64,000 nt of DNA from contig NZ_VNHS01000014.1 in NCBI RefSeq assembly GCF_008124765.1, positions 1 through 64,000 of the forward strand, written 5' to 3'. The DNA is from Paenibacillus methanolicus. Its GTDB lineage: Bacteria > Bacillota > Bacilli > Paenibacillales > Paenibacillaceae. Below, one piece after another: positions 17,192-26,294 of this stretch (position 1 is the stretch's first letter; every line of letters begins with the position of its first letter). Under the pieces are notes generated by a model. That model ran no database searches. It saw only the letters and a program-made list of their open reading frames with translations, and was not told the origin of the DNA. The position numbers were made by a program, and so were the translations under genes.

Positions 17192-20100
17192 TTAACGGCG
17201 CAAATCGATCTCGAACGTCTTGATCTCGTACGGTTCGAGCACGAAGGCGACGGCGGCTTCCTCGCGGAATTCGCTCTCCGGCCGCTCCATCAGATTCGTC
17301 TCCCGCCACGCGGCGATGCGCAGATCGCTCGTCAGGACAAGCGCGTTGCGGCTGCCGGAATAGTCGTGGACGCGGACGATGACGCGGTCGGCATCCTCGG
17401 CTTTCTTCACCGCGGAGATCATCGCCGTATCGCCGGAGAGCGCGAACATGGACAGGGACGGCATCGCGGCTTGACCCGGCGTTGCCGCCAGCGTCGCGTT
17501 CAGCTGCCACGCTTGCTTCACCGTGCCGCCCGCGAGCCAATCGCCCTCATGCGGCAGCAGCGCGTACGTGAAGCGGTGTTCGCCGCGGTCCGCGTCCGGG
17601 TCCGGGTGCGTCGCGCTCTTGATGAGCGTCAGGCGCATGACGTTGTCCTTGATGTCGTAGCCGTATTTGCAATCGTTCAGCAGGCTGACGCCGTAGCCGC
17701 GGTCCGACAGGTCGGCCCACTGATGGCCGACGGATTCGAAGCGGGCCCAATCCCAGCTCGTGTTCCAGTGGGTCGGGCGTTTGACGTTGCCGAACTGCAC
17801 GTCGTAGGTCGCCTCCGTCGAGCGGATCGCCACCGGGAAAGCGGCCTTCAGCAGCTGCTGGCGCTCCTGCCAGTCGGCTTCCGTGACGAAATCGATGCGG
17901 CGGCTGGACGCGTACACGATCATGTCCTGCGTGACGGTCGAGCTCATATAGCGCCAGCGGAAACGGACGACGGCGCGCAGCGCGCCCATTTCTACGACCT
18001 CGATGGACGCGCAATCTTGAATTTCGCGCATCTTCTCCTGGTAGAACAAATCGATATCCCACGCCTCGTGTGCCAGCGGCTTATCTTCGAACACCTGGAG
18101 CACATTGCCGCGTGCGCCTGGAGCCAGCACCTCGCGACGGGCTTGCTTGTCGTAGACCCGGGTAATCTGGCCCGATTCGTTCCAAGCCAACGCGTAGAAC
18201 GGCGTCTCGATGCAGCGGTCCGATAGCATGAACGGCGCAGGCGACGTTGCGGCAGGCGCGGCGGCCCAATGAATCGTCGCATAGCCGAGCGCCGGGACGT
18301 CCGCCGTTTCCACAAGCCACTTGCCGTCCGTCAGCTGGGCGGTTAGCGGCTCGCCGGATGCATTCGTCCAGCGCCCATCGGGCGGCTGATCGACAGCGGG
18401 GATCTCAACGAGGCCGGTCACCGACCACGGGGAGGAATTCCACACCGTGTAGGCGCGGACTTTCGTACCGTCGTCGGCCGGCTTGCCACTGCCCGGGATT
18501 TGGCTCGCGAGTAGCGAGGCTGACGAATGGACGGCATCCTCAAGCTTCGCGTCATGCTCCGCCAGATCGGCGCCGGCGGCGAATTCCTCGGCCGCTAGAC
18601 GCAGCACTTCGCTGGCGCTGACGTTCGGCGCGGCATGTCCTGCTTCGTACGCCGAAGGCTTGCCGTCGTTCGCATGGGTGTTCGCGACCCTACCCTCGAG
18701 CGCGCCGGCCCCCGCAATGGACATTCTCGCCCCCGCATCGATCCGCTTCACGATCGCTTCCGCTTCCGCATACTCGACTCGGCTATCCTCGTACACCTCG
18801 CGGATCGAGGAACCGGGGATGATGTCGTGGAACTGGTTGCGCAGGATGATTTTCCACCCCGCCAGCAATGCGTTCGCGTCATAGCGCGACCAATCTTCGC
18901 ATAGGACGCTATCCAGCGCGCCGAGCCATTCCGCCTCGCGGTAGGCGAGCTCCAGCTTCCGATTCGCGAGCTTGTTGTACGCTTGGCTCGTGTAGGTGCC
19001 GCGGTGGTATTCCAGGTACAGCTCGCCGTCCCACGTGTGGATGTACGATTCGGTCTCCGCCACCGTCTGCTGCAGTCGCTCGAAATAATCGTCGGCGCGG
19101 CCGGTCTTCACGTTCGGCAGACCCGGCATTTTATCGAGCCTGCGGCGCATCTCCAGCATTTCGCGGTTGACCCCGCCGCCGCCGTCGCCATAGCCGTAGG
19201 AGAGCAGCAGCTCTTGGTTCATCTCTTTGTCGCGGTAGGCGTCCCAGATGCCTTTGACCGTCTTCGGAATGATCTTGCCGTTGTACGTGTAGAACCACGA
19301 GCCCGGCTCGGACCACGGCTCTGGCGTCGTAATGAAGTGGGTGAGCACCTCGGAGCCGTCGATGCCGCGCCAGCGGAACGTATCGAAGGGCATCCGGTTG
19401 TATTGGTTCCAGCTGATTTTGGTCGTCATGAACGTGTGAATGCCGGATTTCTTCAAGATCTGCGGCAGCGACCAGCTGTAGCCGAACACGTCCGGCAGCC
19501 ACAGGTAGCGGCATTCCGTGCCGAACTCGTCCCGCAGGAAGCGGGTGCCGACGAGCAGCTGCCGCACGAGCGATTCGCCCGAAGTCAGGTTGCAGTCCGC
19601 CTCCAGCCACATGCCGCCGCCGGCTTCCCAGCGTCCTTCGGCCGCGCGCTGCTTGATCATCTCGTACAGCTCGGGATAGTCTTCCTTGACGTAGTCGTAC
19701 AGCTGCGGCTGCGTCTGGAGGAACGTGTACTCCGGGAACATCTCCATCAGCCGCATGACGGTGGAGAAGGAGCGGGCGCATTTCTCGCGCGTATGCTTCA
19801 GCCGCCACAGCCAGGCGACGTCGATATGGGTATGGCCGATGCAGGTGACGGTCACGTCCGAGATGCGCTCCATCGCCTCCAAGCGCGCGCTTAAGTCGGC
19901 TGCCGCCGCGTGCGCGGAAGCGAAGAACGCCTCGCTGCCCGGCACGGACCAGTCGATCAGACGGAACGCTTGGTCGAGCGCCTGCAGCAGCTTCGTCCGC
20001 TCGGGCGCGTTCGCGTCCAGCACTTTGAGCGTCTCGAGAATCGCGGTACCGGTGAACACGAGGTCGTCCAGCTGCTCGTCGAGCCAGCACAATTCGGCTT

Positions 20101-20569
20101 GTTTGAACACATGGGTTTGGTCGCGAGGCACGCCGCCGCCTTCAAGACCCGACCAGAGCCGGAATACGAAGGACTTGCGCTCGCCCGCCGCGGAAGGGGG
20201 AAGGAACGTTTCCTTATGGTTGGAATCCACGCCTTGGTAAGGCTTGCCGTCCCAATAGAAGAGCGATTCGAACCCGGAGTTGTTGCCGGCGCCGGTATCG
20301 CCGAAATCGAATAAGCCGAGGAACCTTCGGTCCGCCCAGCTGGATGGAATGTCGGCTTCGGCTTGGAGCCACAGATATAAGTCGCGTCCGCTCCAGCTCT
20401 CGCCTTGGGCGAACGGCTTCCAGCCCGCATCTTCGCCGGGCATGGACGGATTGATGTCGGGACGGGTATCTTCGCAGGACGAAAAGACGTTAAAGGGCAT
20501 GCGGTCCCGGTAACGGAGCACGGACAATTCATGAATGCGCGCTTGGAGTTTGTGTTCGGTCAGAAACAT
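17192..20569 (-). CDS. GH38 class II alpha-mannosidase, Ams1-like
   Basis: About 1125 residues. After a 240-residue N-terminal region comes the catalytic domain with HTHIDVAWLWRLKHT (residues 246-260; metal ligands His246/Asp250 region), WLEADCNLTSGESL, and the nucleophile Asp360 in LPDVFGYSWSLPQ, then RNQFHDIIPGSS. This is the cytosolic/vacuolar Ams1-type branch, distinct from the MngB-like copy downstream. I start at the ATG at 20569 because GAGGGGG precedes it by 8 bases; a 36-codon upstream extension contains that site. A low-complexity alanine-rich insert lies around residues 650-720. It is the first gene of the mannosidase operon and has no signal peptide. Confidence 0.93.
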   Translation of the reverse strand: MFLTEHKLQARIHELSVLRYRDRMPFNVFSSCEDTRPDINPSMPGEDAGWKPFAQGESWSGRDLYLWLQAEADIPSSWADRRFLGLFDFGDTGAGNNSGFESLFYWDGKPYQGVDSNHKETFLPPSAAGERKSFVFRLWSGLEGGGVPRDQTHVFKQAELCWLDEQLDDLVFTGTAILETLKVLDANAPERTKLLQALDQAFRLIDWSVPGSEAFFASAHAAAADLSARLEAMERISDVTVTCIGHTHIDVAWLWRLKHTREKCARSFSTVMRLMEMFPEYTFLQTQPQLYDYVKEDYPELYEMIKQRAAEGRWEAGGGMWLEADCNLTSGESLVRQLLVGTRFLRDEFGTECRYLWLPDVFGYSWSLPQILKKSGIHTFMTTKISWNQYNRMPFDTFRWRGIDGSEVLTHFITTPEPWSEPGSWFYTYNGKIIPKTVKGIWDAYRDKEMNQELLLSYGYGDGGGGVNREMLEMRRRLDKMPGLPNVKTGRADDYFERLQQTVAETESYIHTWDGELYLEYHRGTYTSQAYNKLANRKLELAYREAEWLGALDSVLCEDWSRYDANALLAGWKIILRNQFHDIIPGSSIREVYEDSRVEYAEAEAIVKRIDAGARMSIAGAGALEGRVANTHANDGKPSAYEAGHAAPNVSASEVLRLAAEEFAAGADLAEHDAKLEDAVHSSASLLASQIPGSGKPADDGTKVRAYTVWNSSPWSVTGLVEIPAVDQPPDGRWTNASGEPLTAQLTDGKWLVETADVPALGYATIHWAAAPAATSPAPFMLSDRCIETPFYALAWNESGQITRVYDKQARREVLAPGARGNVLQVFEDKPLAHEAWDIDLFYQEKMREIQDCASIEVVEMGALRAVVRFRWRYMSSTVTQDMIVYASSRRIDFVTEADWQERQQLLKAAFPVAIRSTEATYDVQFGNVKRPTHWNTSWDWARFESVGHQWADLSDRGYGVSLLNDCKYGYDIKDNVMRLTLIKSATHPDPDADRGEHRFTYALLPHEGDWLAGGTVKQAWQLNATLAATPGQAAMPSLSMFALSGDTAMISAVKKAEDADRVIVRVHDYSGSRNALVLTSDLRIAAWRETNLMERPESEFREEAAVAFVLEPYEIKTFEIDLRR

Positions 20570-20675
20570 TGGGTCAGCCCCCTCGGTGAAGTAGGGGGTG
20601 AACGAAATAGGGGGATCCAAATCGGGTGAAGCGTCTTGCGGAAATCTAAAACAACGTTCATAGGGGAATGAGGCC

Positions 20676-20705
20676 ATTATAGCCGGAGGTTCGGAAATTG
20701 GTCAA
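20676..20705 (-). promoter_or_regulatory. Promoter of the three-mannosidase operon
   Basis: Read on the minus strand, TTGACC (20705-20700) and TATAAT (20681-20676) are separated by 18 bases and lie about 110 bases before the start of the first mannosidase. This is a good vegetative-type promoter. The divergent kinase promoter is about 170 bases away; no obvious repeats for the AraC-type regulator are seen in between. Confidence 0.6.
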
Positions 20706-20871
20706 ATGGATTTTGCGGGCGGGGGAGGCGGACGTCGTGAAATTGGAAGCAAGAGCGGCTTTTGCGAGCATCCGGTATTCAAGAGGAAAAGCGCGCCGTT
20801 CGGGACGGGGAGGGACGGAAGCGGCCGGGACAGTGACCGTGTGAAGGAGACTGCGGCTGCATGGCCCCTCG

Positions 20872-20901
20872 TTGCGCGTTTTCCGAAACCGGTGTTACAC
20901 T
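20872..20901 (+). promoter_or_regulatory. Possible promoter of the sensor kinase gene
   Basis: TTGCGC (20872-20877) and TACACT (20896-20901) are 18 bases apart, about 40 bases before the kinase start codon. Moderate match only. Confidence 0.35.
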
Positions 20902-20938
20902 GGGGGACAATCGGGGCAAGGGAGGCGGCGGAGCGCGA

Positions 20939-22777
20939 ATGTCCAAAATACGGACCTTTTACCATAACCACCTGAAGAAACGGATGTTCAACCAAATCCT
21001 GCTGCTCTACTCGCTCGTCATGGTGCTGCTGCTGATCGGCTTGTCGGTGCTGGCGTACCGCTACTACGAGCAGCGGGTCGTGCGCGAGCAGATGGACACG
21101 AGCCTGCAGGAGCTGGATATCGTCAGCATCAGCTTGAACCAGCAGTACGAGCGGTTGTACGACGCGGTGCAGCAAATTTATACGGACGCGCTCATCGGCG
21201 AGGATTTGAATTACTTCCTGACGCATGACTACGAGGCGTTCATCAAATGGCGGCTGAACCAATATGTCCTCAGCTACCGGACGGAGCGAAGCTCCTTCGA
21301 TTACCGGTTCCGCCTGCTGCTCAAGGACGAGCCGGCCATCGCCAATATCGTGCTGTACAGCGCGGATCAACGGTATTTCTACGTGCTGAACCGGGACACG
21401 CAGCATTTCTATTACGAGCCGAAGGTGCCGGAGCGATACCAAGACTGGTTCGAGCGGGCGCAGAACGATCCGTGGCTGTTCACCGGCGAAGAGCCGCTCT
21501 TCGGCGATCGGACCGAGGCGGTCGATGCGCCGTACGGCTATGTCAACGTGCTGAAGGACCCGGTCACGCTGCGCAAATACGGGGCGGTGCTGTTCGAGCT
21601 GAACACCGACCGGATCCGGGAGCTGGTGCGCGGCAAGTTGAACGGCACGGACAACCGGATCATGCTCATGACGTCGCGGGGCGAGGTCATTTTCGATTCG
21701 GCGGGCGATAGCGAGAATACGGTCTACCCATACTGGAACGAACTGCATACGAGCGCCGACTGGGCGAACCTGGAGGAGCGGGCGAAGGTGCAGCTGCTCA
21801 ACATCGGCAACACCGGGATGGTCGTCGCGGCGATTACGCCGAAATCCCAGATCGAAGCGAGTCTGTCCGCGATCCGGCTGGCGCTGATCGGCATCGTGCT
21901 GCTGTGCATCGTCGTCAGCTCGGCGGTGACGTTCACGATTATCCGGCGCTATTCCAAGAAAATCCGCAAAATCGTCATTCACATGCGGCGGCTCCAAGAA
22001 GGCGACCTGAGCAGGCGCATCGTGCTGGACGGCGAGGACGAGCTGCAGCAGATTTCGCAGAGCTTTAACTACATGTGCGACCGGCTGGAGGCGTATATCC
22101 AGAGCGTCTACGTGTCCGAGATCAAGCAGAAGAACGCGCAGCTGGTGGCGCTTCAGGCGCAGATCAATCCGCATTTTCTGTACAACACGCTCGAGAGCAT
22201 CCGGATGAAGGCGATCAGCTCCGGGGCGCGGGACGTCGGGCAAATGATTTACATTCTGGCTACGATGTTCCGGCATCTGATCAAAAAGCAAACCCATGTC
22301 ACGCTCGCCGAGGAAATGGAGCTGTGCGGCATGTATCTGGCGCTGTTCCAGTACCGCTACGAATCCAAGCTTCGGGTCGAGACCGACGTCGACAAAACGG
22401 CGGCGCGCGGCATCGTCGTCAAGCTGCTCGTGCAGCCGATCATCGAGAACTACATCGTGCACGGGTTCCGCGCGGACGCGTCGGACAACGTGATCGCGGT
22501 GACGGCGCGCGAGGAGGACGGCCGCATCGTCATCCGGGTGAAGGACAACGGGCGGGGCATCGAGCCGGCGAAGCTTGCGGACATCCGGCAGTCGCTCGCG
22601 GACGCGGGCATGCTCGATTCGGGCTCGGGTTCGGGTTCGCTCGGGCTGCGCAACGTGCATGAGCGGATTCGGCTCAACTACGGCGGGGATTACGGGATGA
22701 CCGTCGACGGCGCGCCGGGGGAAGGCTGCGAGGTGACGCTGCATATTCCGGTCATAAGGGAGGACGAAATGCGATGA
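20939..22777 (+). CDS. YesM-type sensor histidine kinase of the mannoside locus
   Basis: This 612-residue membrane kinase has a first membrane helix at about residues 17-40, an extracellular sensor domain to about 310, a second helix at 311-335, a HAMP segment, then the His_kinase domain with the phosphorylated His412 in QAQINPHFLYNTLESIR and the ATP site (PIIENYIVHGF, DNGRGI, GLRNVHERI). The family senses extracellular oligosaccharides, often together with a binding lipoprotein. The ATG at 20939 follows GGGAGGCGG; the longer frame upstream is ignored. Its stop overlaps the response regulator start by four bases (ATGA), which implies translational coupling. It is divergent from the mannosidase operon. 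Confidence 0.93.
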   Translation: MSKIRTFYHNHLKKRMFNQILLLYSLVMVLLLIGLSVLAYRYYEQRVVREQMDTSLQELDIVSISLNQQYERLYDAVQQIYTDALIGEDLNYFLTHDYEAFIKWRLNQYVLSYRTERSSFDYRFRLLLKDEPAIANIVLYSADQRYFYVLNRDTQHFYYEPKVPERYQDWFERAQNDPWLFTGEEPLFGDRTEAVDAPYGYVNVLKDPVTLRKYGAVLFELNTDRIRELVRGKLNGTDNRIMLMTSRGEVIFDSAGDSENTVYPYWNELHTSADWANLEERAKVQLLNIGNTGMVVAAITPKSQIEASLSAIRLALIGIVLLCIVVSSAVTFTIIRRYSKKIRKIVIHMRRLQEGDLSRRIVLDGEDELQQISQSFNYMCDRLEAYIQSVYVSEIKQKNAQLVALQAQINPHFLYNTLESIRMKAISSGARDVGQMIYILATMFRHLIKKQTHVTLAEEMELCGMYLALFQYRYESKLRVETDVDKTAARGIVVKLLVQPIIENYIVHGFRADASDNVIAVTAREEDGRIVIRVKDNGRGIEPAKLADIRQSLADAGMLDSGSGSGSLGLRNVHERIRLNYGGDYGMTVDGAPGEGCEVTLHIPVIREDEMR

Positions 22778-24390
22778 GAACGGTATTCCTGGCGGACGAC
22801 GAGCCGTTGATCGTGGAAGGCATGCAGGCCATTATCGACTGGGACGCGTACAATCTGAAGGTGGCGGGGACGGCGCCCAATGGATTGGAAGCGTTAACCA
22901 AGCTCGGCGAGCAGCCGGTCGACCTGCTGATTACGGATATTATGATGCCGCAGATGACGGGGCTCGAGCTCATCCGCGAAGTAAAGGCGCGCAGTCCGCA
23001 GACGAAATTCATCATCCTGAGCGGGTACGAGGAATTCGGCTACGTGCGCGAGGGCATCAAGCTCGGCGTCGAGAACTACCTGCTCAAGCCGGTCAACATC
23101 GAGGAGCTGGAGGCGACGATCCGCCATATGCAGCACGATTGGGAGCGCGAGGACATCCGCCGGCTGCAGATGAATCAGGATTGGAAAATTCTGCGCAACA
23201 ACATCCTGCAGCGGTGGGCGCAGGAGACGATCGATGCCAAGGAATTCCGCGAGCGCGCGCAGCTGCTCGGCATTCCGACGGGCAAGGCCCGCTACAGCGC
23301 GGCCGTGCTGCGGGTTGTAGCGGACCGAGAGGGAGAGGCAGCCGAAGCCGCGGGCGAAGGCGCTAGCGGATACGCGGGCGGGATACCGGCGCTAGCGCAT
23401 CATCCGTCTGCGCTGGCGGAGCTGTGCGAGCGCGCCGCGCCGGACACCGTGCCGGACAGCGGGGAGCTGCTCTGCTTCCCGGACCATGACGAGGACTTGA
23501 TCGTCATGCTGGCGGACGGCGACGCGGAGCCGGATGGCTGGGAGCGGGAGGCGCTGAGAAGGATGAAGCAGCGGCTGGCGGCGGAGACGGGCGCGGCTGT
23601 TTGGTGCGTGCGAGGTGCGGCAGCGGATGCCCACGACGGCTTCGCGGGCAGCTTCAAGGCGGCGAAGCAGTGGCTGCAAGACCATCTCTTGAGCGAGACG
23701 GAGCCCGAGATTGCGGAGGCGGGAGACGAGGCAGCGGCCGGGGAGCCGGCGGACGGCTCGATGCGCGGTCCGGCGCTCGACCAATTCCACCAGCTGCTGC
23801 GCGATGGCGATCCGGCGGCGATCGACGCGTTCTTGGACGATTATTTTGCCGAAGCGGGCGCTTACCGGCCGCTGCCGCGGGCGCCGTTCGTCAACGCGGC
23901 GATCGCGCTCATGCTGGCGGCAAAGGAGCTGGAGCCGAACCCGGACTATGGCGACATGTTCGCGCCGCTCGCCCGCCTCCATACGCTGCGCGGGCTGCGG
24001 GAGCGGACGAAGACGCTCGTCCGGGACATCCTCGGCTCGCTTCAGGACGCGGAGGCCAAGGCGGAGCATAGTCCGCACGTCGCGGCCGCGCTCGACTACG
24101 TGAAGACCCACTACCGGGAGGAGCTGTCGCTCAAGACGCTTAGCCAGAAGCTGGGTCTGCACCCGAACTACCTCGGCCAGCTGTTCCAGCAGGAGGCGGG
24201 GACGAGCTTCTCGGATTACGTCAATCAGTACCGGGTCGAGCGCGCGACGCAGCTGCTGCTCTACACGGACAAGAAGACGGCCGAGATCGCGGCAGACGTT
24301 GGGTATTGGGACACGTCGTATTTCTACCGCCAGTTCAAGAAATACGCGGGCGTGTCGCCGACCGAGCTGCGGGCGATGTATCAGAAGTAG
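22774..24390 (+). CDS. YesN-type response regulator with AraC output domain
   Basis: 538 residues: receiver domain at 1-120 with Asp8, Asp9, phospho-acceptor Asp55 (LLITDIMMPQMTG) and Lys104 in LLKPVN; a 300-residue middle region, alanine/glutamate-rich; and a C-terminal AraC/XylS DNA-binding domain (about 435-538) with two helix-turn-helices (LSLKTLSQKLGLHPNYLGQLF and TAEIAADVGYWDTSYFYRQFK). It would be phosphorylated by the preceding kinase and activate the mannosidase and transporter genes. The middle region is unlike the very short linker of the second such regulator at 55617. A terminator-like hairpin and a repeat array follow. Confidence 0.94.
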   Translation: MRTVFLADDEPLIVEGMQAIIDWDAYNLKVAGTAPNGLEALTKLGEQPVDLLITDIMMPQMTGLELIREVKARSPQTKFIILSGYEEFGYVREGIKLGVENYLLKPVNIEELEATIRHMQHDWEREDIRRLQMNQDWKILRNNILQRWAQETIDAKEFRERAQLLGIPTGKARYSAAVLRVVADREGEAAEAAGEGASGYAGGIPALAHHPSALAELCERAAPDTVPDSGELLCFPDHDEDLIVMLADGDAEPDGWEREALRRMKQRLAAETGAAVWCVRGAAADAHDGFAGSFKAAKQWLQDHLLSETEPEIAEAGDEAAAGEPADGSMRGPALDQFHQLLRDGDPAAIDAFLDDYFAEAGAYRPLPRAPFVNAAIALMLAAKELEPNPDYGDMFAPLARLHTLRGLRERTKTLVRDILGSLQDAEAKAEHSPHVAAALDYVKTHYREELSLKTLSQKLGLHPNYLGQLFQQEAGTSFSDYVNQYRVERATQLLLYTDKKTAEIAADVGYWDTSYFYRQFKKYAGVSPTELRAMYQK

Positions 24391-24413
24391 CGAGCGGCGG
24401 CAAGGCGTGCTGC

Positions 24414-24614
24414 GTGTGCCGATAGTGGTGTGAACGCGACTATTGAGTGGTATGCGGAGCAAGTGTGCGCCAATTGTGGGCAGAGCGCGACTATAGGGCC
24501 GTCAGCGGGGCAGGTGAGCGCCAAAAGTAGGCTGAGCGCGACTATTGGACGGTATGCGGAGCAAGTGTGCGCCAATAGTGGGCAGAGCGCGACTATTGAG
24601 CGGCGTGCCGAGCT
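24414..24614. repeat. Array of 51-bp tandem repeats with internal hairpins
   Basis: Units begin at 24434, 24485, 24536 and 24587 (the last truncated), and a partial unit precedes them from about 24414. Each unit begins (G/A)CGCGACTAT. The unit at 24536 contains a perfect inverted repeat, ACTATTGG (24541-24548) with CCAATAGT (24572-24579); neighbours keep it imperfectly. The 51-base period is 17 codons, so frames stay open across the array on both strands (for example a 62-codon plus-strand frame with repeated YAEQVCAN), but no ribosome binding site supports translation. Conservation of the paired arms suggests an RNA or DNA structure rather than a peptide. Not a CRISPR array: there are no unique spacers. 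Confidence 0.85.
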
Positions 24615-24640
24615 GTAGGCGTGCAGCACAAATCCATACA

Positions 24641-24688
24641 GGGGCGTCCCCGCTATCAGCTTCGGCTGATGGGGGAGCGTCCCTTTTT
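24641..24688 (+). terminator. Terminator of the kinase/regulator operon
   Basis: A long GC-rich hairpin with ATCAGC-TTCG-GCTGAT at its tip and GGGGCGTCCCC/GGGGGAGCGTCCC at its base ends in TTTTT at 24684-24688. The UUCG tetraloop and the T run make this a convincing intrinsic terminator, located just after the repeat array. Confidence 0.75.
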
Positions 24689-24728
24689 CCATACGGGCGG
24701 GAATTGCGAGGGGGCTAACCGAGTTTCC

Positions 24729-25025
24729 TCATACGCGCGCAAGCTTCAGCAACCAGGAAGAGTTTCGGTCCAGCGTGCGGGTATGTCGCGCTCTGTTGAT
24801 GACCGAGATGTTGAGAAAGATCCGGACGCCGTCTCCGGTTCGGTTGTTGAAAAGCACTTTGTTCGGCTGCAAATCTCCGGCGCCGCCACGGGCCGTGAAC
24901 GTTCCGGTTGAGGGCAACGCCTCCGCCTTGAAGACGAATGCATCGTTGGACAACAAGAAATTCTCATCGCACGGAAATAACCGCACGGAAACTGTAAAAC
25001 CACCGTCAGCCCAATCGTCGTGGAA
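24729..25025 (-). pseudogene. Unassigned beta-rich gene remnant
   Basis: This minus-strand frame (…VFKAEALPSTGTFTARGG… DGVRIFLNISVINRARH…) shows the strong G/C preference at third codon positions of the real genes around it and ends in a normal stop codon, so it was probably coding. It has no ribosome binding site, and an in-frame stop lies directly upstream, so only about 95 C-terminal codons remain. I do not recognise the family. The bases from 25026 to the permease start at 25342 include an AT-rich stretch (25120-25180) but no other gene; a weak promoter (TTGCGC at 25258, TATAGG at 25280) may serve the transporter operon. Confidence 0.3.
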
Positions 25026-25341
25026 GGCACACTAAGCCTCACAGACGAAGCTCGCAGCCAACGTATCCAATGCCTGTCCACCATCCAAAAACCCAGCAAC
25101 CGCGCGGATTCCCGCCTCTTTTCTCTATGAAAAATGAAAACGTTATCTTTGATTTCTCCACGTCGGCCGAGCATTTTTCAACTATTCGGCGCGGCCTCGC
25201 GACTCCCATAATAGGGGCAAGGGTGAACGAAAGGATCCATTGCACCAATGTTAAGGCTTGCGCCAAACCGCGCGTCGATTATAGGGGATCGGCAGACGGG
25301 GCGGGCAAGCGGATTCGCGAAGCACAAAGGAGGGAGCAGCC

Positions 25342-26271
25342 GTGCCTGGCATCTTGAAGAGTCTGCTGAAGAACAAGGCGTTTCTTCTGATGGTTCTGCC
25401 GGGAGCCGCGTGGTTTATCATTTTCGCCTACCTGCCGATGTTCGGGACGATCATCGCGTTCAAGGATTTCCGGATCCATCCGGGCGGGTTTTTCAAGAGC
25501 GTCTACGAGAGCGATTGGGTCGGATTCAAAAATTTCGAGTTCCTGTTCTCGACCGACGACGCTTATATCATCACGCGGAACACCATCCTGTATAACGTCG
25601 GCCTCATCGCGCTCGGCCTGGTGCTGGCGGTGACGCTGGCGGTCGTCATGAACGAGCTGCTGAACAAGCGGCTGGCGAAAATGTACCAAACGGCGATGTT
25701 CATGCCGTACTTTCTGTCCTGGGTCATTATCAGCTACTTCGTCTTCTCGTTCCTGAACGTCGAGAAAGGCGTGTTCAATCAAATTCTCGCGTATTTCGGC
25801 GCAGATCCGGTCAGCTGGTACAACGAGACGAAATATTGGCCGTACTTCCTTATCCTGCTCGGCTTGTGGAAGAGCGCCGGTTACGGCAGCGTCGTCTACC
25901 TCGCGGCGATCGCGGGCATCGACAAATCGCTGTACGAGGCGGCCATGATCGACGGGGCGAGCAAATGGCAGCAGATCAAGAGCATCACGCTGCCGCAGCT
26001 GAAGCCGTTGATGATCATTCTGACCGTGCTCAACCTCGGCGGCATTTTCCGCTCGGACTTCGGTCTGTTCTACCAGGTGACCCGGGATTCCGGCGCGCTC
26101 TATCCGGTTACGAACGTCATCGACACCTTCGTCTACCGGGGCCTGACCATCATGGGCGACATGGGGATGAGCACGGCGGCGGGGTTGTACCAATCGTTCG
26201 TCGGCTTGATTCTCGTCCTGACCGCCAACTGGGCGGTACGCAAAATTGAAAAAGATTATGCCGTATTTTAA
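25342..26271 (+). CDS. Sugar ABC transporter permease, LplB-type
   Basis: A 309-residue inner-membrane protein with six helices and the ABC permease EAA loop, YEAAMIDGASKWQQIKSITLP (about residues 195-215), which contacts the ATPase. The start MLPGAAWFIIFAYLPMFGTIIAFKDF is typical of LplB/YteP-type permeases for oligosaccharides. Translation starts at a GTG (25342) behind AAAGGAGGG. It forms the transport channel with the next gene; no ATPase is encoded nearby, so a shared MsmX/MsmK-like ATPase is expected elsewhere. Given its place it probably imports mannooligosaccharides. Confidence 0.93.
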   Translation: MPGILKSLLKNKAFLLMVLPGAAWFIIFAYLPMFGTIIAFKDFRIHPGGFFKSVYESDWVGFKNFEFLFSTDDAYIITRNTILYNVGLIALGLVLAVTLAVVMNELLNKRLAKMYQTAMFMPYFLSWVIISYFVFSFLNVEKGVFNQILAYFGADPVSWYNETKYWPYFLILLGLWKSAGYGSVVYLAAIAGIDKSLYEAAMIDGASKWQQIKSITLPQLKPLMIILTVLNLGGIFRSDFGLFYQVTRDSGALYPVTNVIDTFVYRGLTIMGDMGMSTAAGLYQSFVGLILVLTANWAVRKIEKDYAVF

Positions 26272-26294
26272 GATTCGGCAAGGGGGTGCTTGCA

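Noticed and set aside
20702..22744. Minus-strand open frame of 680 codons opposite the sensor kinase
   Set aside because: Composition is Arg/His/Asp-rich and motif-free; the plus strand has the full histidine kinase with ribosome binding site.
24414..24614. CRISPR array
   Set aside because: The repeats are directly adjacent with no unique spacers, and no cas gene is present.
24430..24618. Repeat peptide gene (62 codons) in the 51-bp array
   Set aside because: The frame is kept only because the period is a multiple of three; no ribosome binding site, and the opposite strand is open as well.
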